Positions 1-5,835 of a DNA stretch of 6,369 bases are shown here, piece by piece. The position numbers and the translations under genes are program-made. Each line of letters starts with the position of its first letter. The first letter of the stretch is position 1. Source of the stretch: Erysipelotrichaceae bacterium (GTDB lineage: Bacteria; Bacillota_I; Bacilli_A; Erysipelotrichales; Erysipelotrichaceae); the NCBI GenBank assembly GCA_030533035.1, contig JAUNJW010000121.1, positions 1 to 6,369 of the forward strand, read 5' to 3'. The notes beneath the pieces are model-generated. The model was not told where the DNA came from. It saw nothing but the letters and a program-made list of their open reading frames with translations, and did no database searches.

Positions 1-584
1 TGGGCAAGCGCCTGTTCCACCGTGACGTTTTTGAGTTCTTCCCTTGTCTTTGTGCGGAAGCTGCCGCCGCTGGCGGTGATGATCAGCCGCTTCAGGTCGG
101 AGCGCCTGTTTCCCTGCAGGCACTGGAAAATCGCCGAGTGTTCGGAATCAATCGGATAGAGCTTCTGTCCGTATTCCTTCAGCGCCGCGTTGATCAGCTC
201 GCCGCCGACAACCAGCGTTTCCTTGTTGGCCAGGGCGACGTCATGGTGATTCTGAATTGCCGTCAGGGTCGGCAGGAAGCCGACAAATCCGACCAGGGCG
301 TTGACAAGCACGTCATAGTCTGCCAGTGCTGCCAGCGCATTCAGGCCCTCATCGCCATGATAAAACTCAATGTCAGGCCATGTTTCATGCAGGGCCGCAG
401 CGTCCGCCTCATTCTGGACGCAGACTTTTCCGACCGGGAATTCCTCCAGGATTTCCTTGAGCTTGGCGATGTTTCTGCCGGCGCTGAGCGCTTTAATTTC
501 AAACAGGTCAGGATGCTGGCGGACGACGTCGATGGTCTGCACACCGATGGAACCGGTGGCGCCGAGAAGTACGAGTCTTTTCAT
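1..584 (-). CDS. dxr: 1-deoxy-D-xylulose 5-phosphate reductoisomerase (N-terminal half, runs off window)
   Basis: Catalyses the NADPH-dependent rearrangement and reduction of DXP to 2-C-methyl-D-erythritol 4-phosphate, the committed step of the cytosolic MEP isoprenoid pathway. Only the first 194 codons (plus 2 nt) of an enzyme usually about 380-400 residues long are present. Visible motifs are the NADPH-binding loop GATGSIG (residues 8-14), NALVGFVG (95-102), ANKETLV (119-125), PIDSEHSAIFQCL (144-156) with the metal-ligand pair Asp146 and Glu148, and ASGGSFR (171-177). The ATG (584-582) overlaps the cdsA stop as ATGA, with a modest GGGGG Shine-Dalgarno-like run at 590-594, so translation is probably coupled to cdsA. 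It is the third gene of the uppS-cdsA-dxr unit: UppS consumes isopentenyl diphosphate made by this pathway. Identification is secure; the C-terminal half cannot be judged. Confidence 0.96.
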   Translation of the reverse strand, partial: MKRLVLLGATGSIGVQTIDVVRQHPDLFEIKALSAGRNIAKLKEILEEFPVGKVCVQNEADAAALHETWPDIEFYHGDEGLNALAALADYDVLVNALVGFVGFLPTLTAIQNHHDVALANKETLVVGGELINAALKEYGQKLYPIDSEHSAIFQCLQGNRRSDLKRLIITASGGSFRTKTREELKNVTVEQALA

Positions 585-1369
585 GCCAGCCCCCAGAGGA
601 TCATCAGTCCGTTGAATACCATCAGGCAGAAGATGATCGAGTCGACGCGGTCAAGCATGCCGCCGTGTCCCGGGAACAGGTTGCCGAGGTCCTTGATGCC
701 GAATCTTCTCTTGATGCTGGAGAAGGACAGGTCGCCGATCTGGGCGACTGCCGGCAGGATCAGGCTTCCGGCAATTCTCAGGGCAACCGGCAGATGGGTG
801 CAGAAGAACATGCCGAAGACAAAGGACATGACAGCTCCGGTGCACCAGCCGCCGATGGAGCCTTCCCAGGTCTTGTTGGGGGAAACGCGCGGAATCATCT
901 TGTGCTTTCCGAAGAAGACGCCGAAGAAATAGGCGCCGGTATCGCAGCCGAAGCAGGCGCAGGCAATATAAAGCAGGACATAGACCGCGGTGGCCTTGTC
1001 AGCATAGATCAGCTGCACGCAGCGGATCGCAAGACCCACCAGCATTGTCATCGTGAATGTGTAGGCAACCAGGTCGGTGGTGATCTTTTCGTCGGTCAGC
1101 TCGATTGTAAAAAGAACAACCAGCCAGACCGCGATGACAGCCGCCAGATGGGAAGCCGGCACAAGGTAAAGACCGGCAATGGCCGCAAAGCCGAGAGCCG
1201 CCATGATCCAGGGGTTTTTGTCAAAGAGACGGGCAATCTCGAAAGCGGAACAGGCCGCGATGGCCGCCAGCAGGATCTGCAGCGGGATGCCGCCGATGAT
1301 GACGATCGGCAGGACAACGGCAATCATGGCGAATGCCACGAGTGTCTTGATGAGCATTTTCTTATTCAT
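581..1369 (-). CDS. cdsA: Phosphatidate cytidylyltransferase (CDP-diglyceride synthase)
   Basis: An integral membrane enzyme that makes CDP-diacylglycerol from phosphatidic acid and CTP, the branch point for bacterial phospholipids. The 262-residue product has a normal family length and about seven or eight hydrophobic segments, beginning at residues 9-28. The family signature lies at residues 218-243: SSIKRRFGIKD, then a short linker, then PGHGGMLDRVD. Other conserved blocks are CDTGAYFFG (142-150), SPNKTWEG (163-170) and QIGDL (210-214). The ATG at 1369-1367 lies inside the end of uppS (8-nt overlap), and its Shine-Dalgarno GGAGGT (1382-1377) is formed by the uppS codons for Gly-Gly-Val, 7 nt from the start. 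This arrangement supports the start and implies coupling to uppS. It ends in a 4-nt overlap with dxr. Confidence 0.97.
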   Translation of the reverse strand: MNKKMLIKTLVAFAMIAVVLPIVIIGGIPLQILLAAIAACSAFEIARLFDKNPWIMAALGFAAIAGLYLVPASHLAAVIAVWLVVLFTIELTDEKITTDLVAYTFTMTMLVGLAIRCVQLIYADKATAVYVLLYIACACFGCDTGAYFFGVFFGKHKMIPRVSPNKTWEGSIGGWCTGAVMSFVFGMFFCTHLPVALRIAGSLILPAVAQIGDLSFSSIKRRFGIKDLGNLFPGHGGMLDRVDSIIFCLMVFNGLMILWGLA

Positions 1370-2069
1370 TTGTCACACCTCCGAAACGTCTGTCCCTGTG
1401 ACTGTATTCATCCAGGCACCTTGCCAGCACCTCCGGCGTGAATTCCGGCCAGGATTCCGGCACGAATTCAAGCTCGGCATAGGCAATCTGCCATAAAAGG
1501 TAATTGGAAATTCTCTGCTCGCCGCTGGTGCGGATCAGCAGGTCGACATCGGGGAAGTCCGCGGTGTCCAGCGAGGCGCTGATGGATTCTTCCGTAATGT
1601 CTCTGGGCTCCAGTGTTCCTGCCTTCACCTTTTCGGCAAGGCTGACAACACCTCTTCTGATTTCATCACGGCTGCCGTAGTTGATCGCGATGATCAGCGA
1701 CAGGCCGGTATTGGCGGCGGACTGGTCAGCAGCGTCGAGAAGCACTTTTCTGGTCGCGTCCGGCAGCGCCGAAAGATCGCCGATCAGGCGGATCCGGAAT
1801 CCCCTTTCCAGGAATTCCTTCATATACATCTTGAACAGGTAGGCAGGCAGCTTCATGAGGTAGTTCACCTCATCGTTCGAGCGTTTCCAGTTCTCGGTTG
1901 AAAATGCGTAGAGAGTCAGATATTTCACGCCGAGCTCATTGGCGGCGATGGCAATTGTTCTGACATTGTCGGCACCGACTTTATGGCCGGCGGTGCGGGG
2001 CAGGCCCTTCGCCTTTGCCCAGCGGCCGTTGCCGTCCATGATGATCGCAACATGTCTGCATTCTTTCAT
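1362..2069 (-). CDS. uppS: Undecaprenyl diphosphate synthase (isoprenyl transferase, cis-prenyltransferase)
   Basis: Condenses isopentenyl diphosphate onto farnesyl diphosphate in cis to give the C55 lipid carrier precursor for peptidoglycan and other wall polymers. From the ATG at 2069 the product is 235 residues, close to the family norm. Motifs seen: HVAIIMDGNGRWA near the N-terminus with the catalytic Asp12, AGHK (27-30), LTLYAFSTENW (51-61), INYGSRDEI (129-137), and RTSGEQRISNYLLWQ (180-194), which contains the diphosphate-binding Arg180, Arg186 and Ser188 and is followed by Glu199. An in-frame TTG immediately upstream (2072) is an alternative start adding one Met; AGGAGGT at 2084-2078 suits either, and I prefer the ATG. 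It is the first gene of uppS-cdsA-dxr and has its own TATAAT promoter. Confidence 0.97.
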   Translation of the reverse strand: MKECRHVAIIMDGNGRWAKAKGLPRTAGHKVGADNVRTIAIAANELGVKYLTLYAFSTENWKRSNDEVNYLMKLPAYLFKMYMKEFLERGFRIRLIGDLSALPDATRKVLLDAADQSAANTGLSLIIAINYGSRDEIRRGVVSLAEKVKAGTLEPRDITEESISASLDTADFPDVDLLIRTSGEQRISNYLLWQIAYAELEFVPESWPEFTPEVLARCLDEYSHRDRRFGGVTNE

Positions 2070-2077
2070 CAAAATTT

Positions 2078-2084
2078 ACCTCCT
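2078..2084 (-). promoter_or_regulatory. uppS ribosome binding site
   Basis: AGGAGGT on the minus strand lies 8 nt before the ATG at 2069 and 5 nt before the in-frame TTG at 2072. Its strength supports translation starting here and not at a downstream codon, but it does not decide between the two adjacent start codons. Confidence 0.85.
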
Positions 2085-2096
2085 GATGACACGGGT

Positions 2097-2125
2097 ATTA
2101 TACAACAAGCGCACTTATTTGACAG
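2097..2125 (-). promoter_or_regulatory. Putative promoter of the uppS-cdsA-dxr unit
   Basis: On the minus strand a perfect -10 TATAAT (2102-2097) is preceded at 17 bp by CTGTCA (2125-2120), a 4 of 6 match to the -35 consensus. The -35 element lies inside the last codons of the ABC ATPase gene, and the 5' leader would be only about 20 nt. A small dyad, GACAG-T-CTGTC (2131-2121), covers the -35 element. The promoter is inferred from sequence alone. Confidence 0.6.
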
Positions 2126-3134
2126 ACTGTCCGGATGAATCGTAATAATTCAGACCGTCCTTCCGGAAGCGGATCCCGACGGTTTCGCCGGGCAGCAGAT
2201 CTTTCTCACTGTGCATGAGCAGTTCCGTGTCCGCCGCCAGAATACGCGCTTCGCACATTTCATAGTCCATGCGGCTGGAAACAACTTCCGCTTTCAGCTC
2301 TGACTGCTCATCCAGAATGATGGCGGAAGGCCGCAGAGCGGCTGTGGCAGCATTCTCTGAAAAGCCGAACATCTCTTTGAGCAGCGCGAAGAGCTCACTG
2401 CCCTTTTCCACCCGGCTGATCCTCGATGTTCCAAGGAAATCCGCGGCGAAGAGTGTCGGCGGATGATTGTACAGATCACGGGGAGCGCCGTCCGCCTCAA
2501 TCCTGCCGTCATGCATGAGGATCAGTCTGTCGGCCATGGCCGCGGCTTCGCTCTGGTCATGGGTTACCATGATCATCGTCATCCCGGTTTCCTTCTGCAG
2601 CCTGCGCACATCCTGCTGCAGCTGCTGGGAAAGCCTTGCGTCAAGTGAGGAGAACGGTTCGTCAAGCAGAAGAATCTGCGGGTTTCTGACCAGTGCCCTG
2701 GCGATCGAGGCCCGCTGTCTTTCGCCGCCGCTGACCGCGTGGGGATAGCGGTCAAGCAGCGTTTCAATATGAAGCTTTTGGGCGGCTTCATATACCATCT
2801 TTTCACTTTCCTGTTTTGAATAGCCGAGTTTTCTCAGACCGTAGCCGATATTGTCTTTGATCTTTGTATGTTCAAACAGGGCGGCCGACTGGAAGATCAT
2901 CGCGATGCCCCGCTGCGAGGGGGAAAGCGAAGTCACATCCCTGCCGTCAAAGAAAATCCTTCCCTTTTCCGGTGTTTCCAGGCCGGCGATGCATCTGAGC
3001 AGTGTCGTCTTGCCGGCGCCTGAAGGACCGAGGATCACCGTGCAAGTGCCGCTTTCCACGCTGAAAGAGACACCGCTGACGGCGTCTTTTGTCCGGTATG
3101 CGTGGGAAAGGTCCTGGACTCTGATTTCCGGCAT
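2115..3134 (-). CDS. ABC transporter ATP-binding protein, MalK/UgpC/PotA-like with TOBE domain
   Basis: An ATPase subunit that would energise an ABC importer at the inner face of the membrane; no permease or binding protein is encoded nearby. All nucleotide-binding motifs are intact: Walker A GPSGAGKTT (36-44), Q-loop Gln82, signature VSGGERQ (134-140), Walker B ILLLDEP (154-160) with catalytic Glu159, D-loop SSLD (162-165) and switch His192. The C-terminal region (about 262-330, beginning ALRPSAIIL) resembles a TOBE-type regulatory domain. At 339 residues it is somewhat shorter than typical MalK/UgpC (about 370). The ATG at 3134 has AAGGAG at 3146-3141, 6 nt upstream. It sits between frr and uppS, directly behind the frr terminator. 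By analogy with MsmK-type shared ATPases it could serve unlinked sugar permeases, but polyamine, iron or sulfate uptake are also possible. Substrate unassigned. Confidence 0.9.
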   Translation of the reverse strand: MPEIRVQDLSHAYRTKDAVSGVSFSVESGTCTVILGPSGAGKTTLLRCIAGLETPEKGRIFFDGRDVTSLSPSQRGIAMIFQSAALFEHTKIKDNIGYGLRKLGYSKQESEKMVYEAAQKLHIETLLDRYPHAVSGGERQRASIARALVRNPQILLLDEPFSSLDARLSQQLQQDVRRLQKETGMTMIMVTHDQSEAAAMADRLILMHDGRIEADGAPRDLYNHPPTLFAADFLGTSRISRVEKGSELFALLKEMFGFSENAATAALRPSAIILDEQSELKAEVVSSRMDYEMCEARILAADTELLMHSEKDLLPGETVGIRFRKDGLNYYDSSGQSVK

Positions 3135-3150
3135 GAAACACTCCTTCTTT

Positions 3151-3177
3151 GAAAAAAAGGTGCGTGAGCACCTCTTT
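3151..3177 (-). terminator. Intrinsic terminator after frr
   Basis: On the minus strand AGGTGC (3173-3168), loop TCAC, GCACCT (3163-3158) forms a 6-bp perfect stem directly followed by seven T residues (3158-3152, the first shared with the stem). A-rich sequence upstream (AAAAG) can extend the pairing with the T tract. It begins 9 nt after the frr stop and ends a few bases before the Shine-Dalgarno of the ABC gene, so it should separate pyrH-frr from the genes beyond it. Confidence 0.85.
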
Positions 3178-3182
3178 TGTTT

Positions 3183-3731
3183 TTATACCTTCAGAACTTC
3201 CTGGCTCTTGGCATCTGCGATCTTGTCGATCTTCTTGATGAAGCTGTCTGTCAGCTTCTGGACTTCTTTTTCGGCGTCCTTCTGAACGTCCTCGTCCATT
3301 GTCTCGTCTTTCTTGACGGCTGTCATGGCTTCTCTTCTGATATTTCTGATCTGAACCTTGGCTTCTTCGGCGAGCTTGGAAACCTTCTTGGTCATTTCTT
3401 TTCTTGTTTCACCGGTCAGCTGCGGGACAGCCAGACGGACGACGGAACCGTCGTTCTGCGGGTTGATGCCGAGATCAGCCGCGTTGCATGCCTTTTCGAT
3501 TTCCTTGAGGGAGCTCGGGTCATAAGGCTTGATGACCAGAATGCGGCCTTCCTGGACGGAGATACCGGCGATCTGGTTCAGCGGTGTCGGGGAGCCGTAA
3601 TAGTTGACCATAACCTTGTCAAGCATCTTGGCATTTGCCATGCCAGTACGGACAGTGTTGAGTTCAGACTGCAGATGCGCAACTGCTTTTTCCATCTTTG
3701 CGCTGCTGGAATCGATAATAGCGTATGTCAT
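3183..3731 (-). CDS. frr: Ribosome recycling factor
   Basis: Together with EF-G it splits the post-termination ribosome into subunits so that they can reinitiate. The 182-residue product matches the family length (about 185). Recognisable blocks are VRTGMANAKML (27-37), NYYGSPTPLNQIAGISV (43-59), LVIKPYD (65-71), DLGINPQNDGSVVRL (86-100), LTGETRKEM (105-113) and the helix IRNIRREA (128-135). Two positions depart from the usual sequence: RTGRA is RTGMA (Met31), and the normal LTEERRK is LTGETRK. The ATG at 3731 lies 2 nt after the pyrH stop, and its Shine-Dalgarno AAGGAGGA (3748-3741) is made by the last pyrH codons (Lys-Glu-Glu), so frr is likely translated by coupling to pyrH. A strong terminator follows. 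Confidence 0.97.
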   Translation of the reverse strand: MTYAIIDSSSAKMEKAVAHLQSELNTVRTGMANAKMLDKVMVNYYGSPTPLNQIAGISVQEGRILVIKPYDPSSLKEIEKACNAADLGINPQNDGSVVRLAVPQLTGETRKEMTKKVSKLAEEAKVQIRNIRREAMTAVKKDETMDEDVQKDAEKEVQKLTDSFIKKIDKIADAKSQEVLKV

Positions 3732-3733
3732 GA

Positions 3734-4447
3734 TTATTTCTCCTCCTTGCTGATGATCGTTCCGATTTTTTCACCTTTGCAGGCCTTCACAATATTACCT
3801 GGTTCATTCATGTTGAAGACCATAAGTTCCATATTATTGTCCATGCACATGCTGGTCGCGGTGGAGTCCATGACCTCAAGGCCCTCGTTGAGAAGGTCAA
3901 GATATGTCAGATGTTCATAGCGCTTTGCGTCCGGGTTCTTTCTGGGATCCGCGGAATAGACGCCGTCGACGCCGTTCTTGGCCATGAGGATGACCTCCGC
4001 CTTGATTTCACTGGCTCTTAATGCGGCTGTTGTGTCGGTGGAGAAATAAGGGCTTCCTGTTCCGCCGCCGAAGATGACGACACGGCCCTTTTCAAGATGT
4101 CTGACCGCTCTTCTCTGGATGAACGGCTCAGCCACTTTCGGCATGTCAATGCTTGTCTGTACGCGGGTGTCGACGCCGACGCTTTCAAGGGCGCTCTGGA
4201 TGGCGAGCGCGTTGATGATTGTCGCCAGCATTCCCATATAATCGCCCTGGATTCTTTCGATGCCGATGTCTTCGACCATCTTGCCGCGGATGAAGTTGCC
4301 GCCGCCGACAACGATCGCGATTTCAACGCCGAGGTCAGCAGCTTCCTTGATTTCTGTGGCCAGCGTATGGAGCACAGCGGGATCGAAGTTCCTGCCTTCA
4401 CCGGACAGAGCTTCGCCGCTCAGTTTCAGTAATACTCGTTTATACAT
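3734..4447 (-). CDS. pyrH: Uridylate (UMP) kinase
   Basis: Phosphorylates UMP to UDP with ATP in the cytosol, the bacterial amino-acid-kinase-fold enzyme for pyrimidine nucleotide synthesis. The 237 residues fit the family length. Motifs in order: KLSGEAL (8-14) for phosphate binding, [10 protein letters not shown] (46-55), GDYMGMLAT (68-76), the UMP-binding [15 protein letters not shown] (127-141), [13 protein letters not shown] (156-168) and ATSMCMDNN (197-205). The start ATG at 4447 is preceded by AGGGGG (4458-4453), 5 nt upstream. It is first in the pyrH-frr pair and has an extended -10 promoter. The rpsB-tsf genes that often precede pyrH are absent here; a divergent Ppx/GppA-like gene lies there instead. 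UDP from this enzyme also feeds wall precursor and, via CTP, CdsA. Confidence 0.97.
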   Translation of the reverse strand: MYKRVLLKLSGEALSGEGRNFDPAVLHTLATEIKEAADLGVEIAIVVGGGNFIRGKMVEDIGIERIQGDYMGMLATIINALAIQSALESVGVDTRVQTSIDMPKVAEPFIQRRAVRHLEKGRVVIFGGGTGSPYFSTDTTAALRASEIKAEVILMAKNGVDGVYSADPRKNPDAKRYEHLTYLDLLNEGLEVMDSTATSMCMDNNMELMVFNMNEPGNIVKACKGEKIGTIISKEEK

Positions 4448-4476
4448 GATTTCCCCCTATGGATTTCACTGTACCC

Positions 4477-4505
4477 ATTATACCAAAGCTGTTCCCTAAT
4501 TCCAT
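4477..4505 (-). promoter_or_regulatory. Putative pyrH-frr promoter with extended -10
   Basis: The minus strand has TGGTATAAT, a perfect -10 (4482-4477) with the TGn extension (4485-4483). At 17 bp upstream lies ATGGAA (4505-4500), a poor -35 match, which an extended -10 can tolerate. The predicted start near 4470 leaves a leader of about 23 nt with the AGGGGG ribosome binding site. Confidence 0.7.
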
Positions 4506-4518
4506 TCTTTTTCACTTG

Positions 4519-4552
4519 CCGGCATGCCGGTCCTCTACGATTGCGGCCGCAA
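4519..4552. repeat. Two perfect 12-bp palindromes in the divergent pyrH/ppx-like intergenic region
   Basis: CCGGCATGCCGG (4519-4530) and TTGCGGCCGCAA (4541-4552) are each perfectly self-complementary, and their centres are 22 bp apart, about two helical turns. The second is flanked by GA and ATC, so its dyad could extend with one bulged base. They lie between the pyrH promoter and the start of the Ppx/GppA-like gene, a suitable place for operators, but the two are different sequences and no regulator is known from this window. Confidence 0.5.
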
Positions 4553-4582
4553 ATCTGTTACGATTAAACCGGAGGTAATCCT

Positions 4583-5461
4583 ATGACCAGATACGGAATC
4601 GCCGATATCGGCTCAAATACAGTCGTGCTGCTTGTCTATGAGGCATACGGCACTTCCCTGCGCAATCTGAAATATATATCCACCCCGGCCCATCTGATTG
4701 ACGACGTAAAGGACGGCAGGATGTCGCCGGAAGGCATCCGCAAGGCTTCTGATATCCTCAAGGGCTACGCCGCCATTCTTGACGGTATGGAAATTGAATA
4801 CCGCTTCGCGGATGTGACAGAACCCTGCCGGATCGAAAACAGGGACGAACTGATCGCGGCGCTTGAAGAGAGCGGCTTCAAAGTATATCCGCTGACCGGA
4901 AAGGAAGAAGCCATGTGCGATTTCAGCGGTGCCAAAGTCTCCTTCCCGGATCTTAAGGACGGCATTGCCTTTGACGTCGGCGGCGGCTCCACCGAGCTGA
5001 TCCGCTTTGAAAACGGCGAGGCACTGGAAGCGATGAGCTTTCATCTGGGCTGTGTGCGGCTTGCCCACCTGCCGCTGGACACAAAGGAATGCCGCAAAGA
5101 ACTGTTAAAGGCAAGAAAAGAATATCCCCTGCTCGATGTGCAGTCAGATACAGTCATCGGCATCGGCGGCACCGCCAGGGCTGTCGGCCTTCTCTCTGAA
5201 GAGGTCTACGGCGACAGGCACAGGATCTCCACCCTGAATCTGATCGACCTGTTTGAAAGAATCAGGACCGGTGAGGAAACTGCCTGCGACGCCCTGAAGC
5301 GTGTTGTTGAACCCACCAGGGCTGCCATCCTGCTGTTCGGCATGCATATGATCCTGGAGATCTGCGCCGTCTTTGAGGCAAAGGAAGTCCTGATTTCGGA
5401 TACCGGCATCCGCGAAGGCTTCCTGTTTGAAAGAATCAGGGAACTCAGCGAAGAAAATTGA
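4583..5461 (+). CDS. Ppx/GppA-type phosphatase (exopolyphosphatase / pppGpp phosphohydrolase family)
   Basis: A cytosolic enzyme of the ASKHA fold; relatives hydrolyse inorganic polyphosphate end-groups or convert pppGpp to ppGpp. At 292 residues this is the short form with only the two-lobed catalytic core and no C-terminal HD-type domain. Motifs: phosphate-1 loop ADIGSNTVVLL (7-17), LTGKEEAMCDFSGA (104-117) with the probable catalytic Glu108/Glu109, phosphate-2 loop AFDVGGGSTEL (129-139), GIGGTAR (193-199) and SDTGIREGFLFE (272-283). The usual TSALRxAxN segment is divergent here (VTEPCRIENRDEL, 78-90), although Arg83 may keep the role. GGAGGT at 4571-4576, 6 nt before the ATG, supports the start. 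It is divergent from pyrH and apparently monocistronic. Whether it acts on polyphosphate or guanosine alarmones cannot be told from sequence. Confidence 0.88.
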   Translation: MTRYGIADIGSNTVVLLVYEAYGTSLRNLKYISTPAHLIDDVKDGRMSPEGIRKASDILKGYAAILDGMEIEYRFADVTEPCRIENRDELIAALEESGFKVYPLTGKEEAMCDFSGAKVSFPDLKDGIAFDVGGGSTELIRFENGEALEAMSFHLGCVRLAHLPLDTKECRKELLKARKEYPLLDVQSDTVIGIGGTARAVGLLSEEVYGDRHRISTLNLIDLFERIRTGEETACDALKRVVEPTRAAILLFGMHMILEICAVFEAKEVLISDTGIREGFLFERIRELSEEN

Positions 5462-5484
5462 CCGCCGGTCAAATTTCTTGTTTA
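5453..5484 (+). terminator. Possible weak terminator overlapping the ppx-like stop codon
   Basis: TTGACC (5458-5463), a three-base loop GCC, and GGTCAA (5467-5472) form a 6-bp stem. After one A-A mismatch it extends by four further pairs (GAAA at 5453-5456 with TTTC at 5474-5477). The following TTGTTT is T-rich but interrupted. The TGA stop (5459-5461) lies inside the stem. The very short loop and broken T tract make this a moderate call. Confidence 0.45.
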
Positions 5485-5508
5485 CTTTTCCGCAGAGCGT
5501 GCTATCAT
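5481..5508 (+). promoter_or_regulatory. Putative promoter of the GlsB-like gene
   Basis: TGCTATCAT carries a -10 of TATCAT (5503-5508, 5 of 6) with the TGn extension. TTTACT (5481-5486) lies 16 bp upstream and matches the -35 consensus at 4 of 6. Transcription would start near 5515, at the left arm of a dyad. Confidence 0.65.
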
Positions 5509-5515
5509 ACGGTTA

Positions 5516-5537
5516 TGAACAGATCGTAAACTGTTCA
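5516..5537 (+). promoter_or_regulatory. Dyad symmetry at the predicted transcription start of the GlsB-like gene
   Basis: TGAACAG (5516-5522) and CTGTTCA (5531-5537) are perfect 7-bp inverted repeats separated by 8 nt. The dyad begins about where transcription should start and ends one base before the GGAGGT ribosome binding site (5539-5544). It could be a repressor operator, or in RNA a 5'-terminal hairpin that affects mRNA stability or access to the ribosome binding site. No regulator gene is adjacent. Confidence 0.5.
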
Positions 5538-5548
5538 CGGAGGTAGAA

Positions 5549-5797
5549 ATGTTAATCAATCTGATTGTTGATCTCATCATCGGCGCCGTTTCCGGCTGGC
5601 TGATTACAACGCTCATGCATATGGACAGCTCCAACATGATCTTCAACTGCTGCCTCGGTCTCTTCGGCGGAATTGTCGCCGGATTCCTGGGCGGACTGCT
5701 CGGCATCGGTGCCAACGGCCTGATCGGCAGTATCATCTTCTCAGTCTGCGGCGGCTGCCTGGCAGTATGGGCCTACCGCAAATGGATTAAAAACTGA
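5549..5797 (+). CDS. GlsB/YeaQ/YmgE family small membrane protein
   Basis: An 82-residue, very hydrophobic protein with three predicted membrane helices (about residues 3-22, 33-53 and 56-76) and a short basic C-terminus (YRKWIKN). The glycine pattern GAVSGWL near residue 12, GLFGGIVAGFLGGLLG (37-52) and a final GG..AVWAYRKW segment match the small 'transglycosylase-associated' / GlsB family, which is often stress-linked in Bacillota. No enzymatic activity is established for the family and none is inferred here. GGAGGT at 5539-5544, 4 nt before the ATG, supports the start. It appears to be a single-gene unit with its own promoter and a good terminator. A role in envelope stress would suit its neighbours but is only inference. 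Confidence 0.85.
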   Translation: MLINLIVDLIIGAVSGWLITTLMHMDSSNMIFNCCLGLFGGIVAGFLGGLLGIGANGLIGSIIFSVCGGCLAVWAYRKWIKN

Positions 5798-5804
5798 TGA
5801 TCCC

Positions 5805-5835
5805 TTAACCCGTTCTCTTCAGGACGGGTTATAAT
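5805..5835 (+). promoter_or_regulatory. Possible promoter of the DUF402 gene, superimposed on the terminator
   Basis: A perfect -10 TATAAT (5830-5835) straddles the end of the terminator stem. The only -35 candidate is TTAACC (5805-5810, 4 of 6) at a long 19-bp spacing, so the promoter is uncertain. A start 8 nt downstream of the -10 would fall on the A of the ATG at 5843. Confidence 0.35.

Noticed and set aside
138..932. 264-codon plus-strand open frame
   Set aside because: It lies antisense to dxr and cdsA, whose motifs are unmistakable. It has no ribosome binding site and its translation lacks any recognisable domain; it is a GC-driven shadow.
665..1441. 258-codon plus-strand open frame
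   Set aside because: Antisense to cdsA and the end of uppS. The composition (rich in Asp, Gly, Gln, Arg and His) is typical of the complement of a membrane protein gene, not of a real protein.
2119..2148. Plus-strand TTGACA followed at 18 bp by TAATAA
   Set aside because: The -10 is poor, and the promoter would drive transcription only antisense into the ABC gene, with no plus-strand gene downstream. The hexamer is the complement of the dyad around the uppS -35.
3177..3920. 247-codon plus-strand open frame across frr and pyrH
   Set aside because: It is the reverse complement of two core genes with intact motifs, and no initiation signal is present.
5515..5529. Tiny frame ATG-AAC-AGA-TCG-TAA upstream of the GlsB-like gene
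   Set aside because: It has no ribosome binding site and its ATG would be at or next to the transcription start. A four-codon frame is expected by chance.
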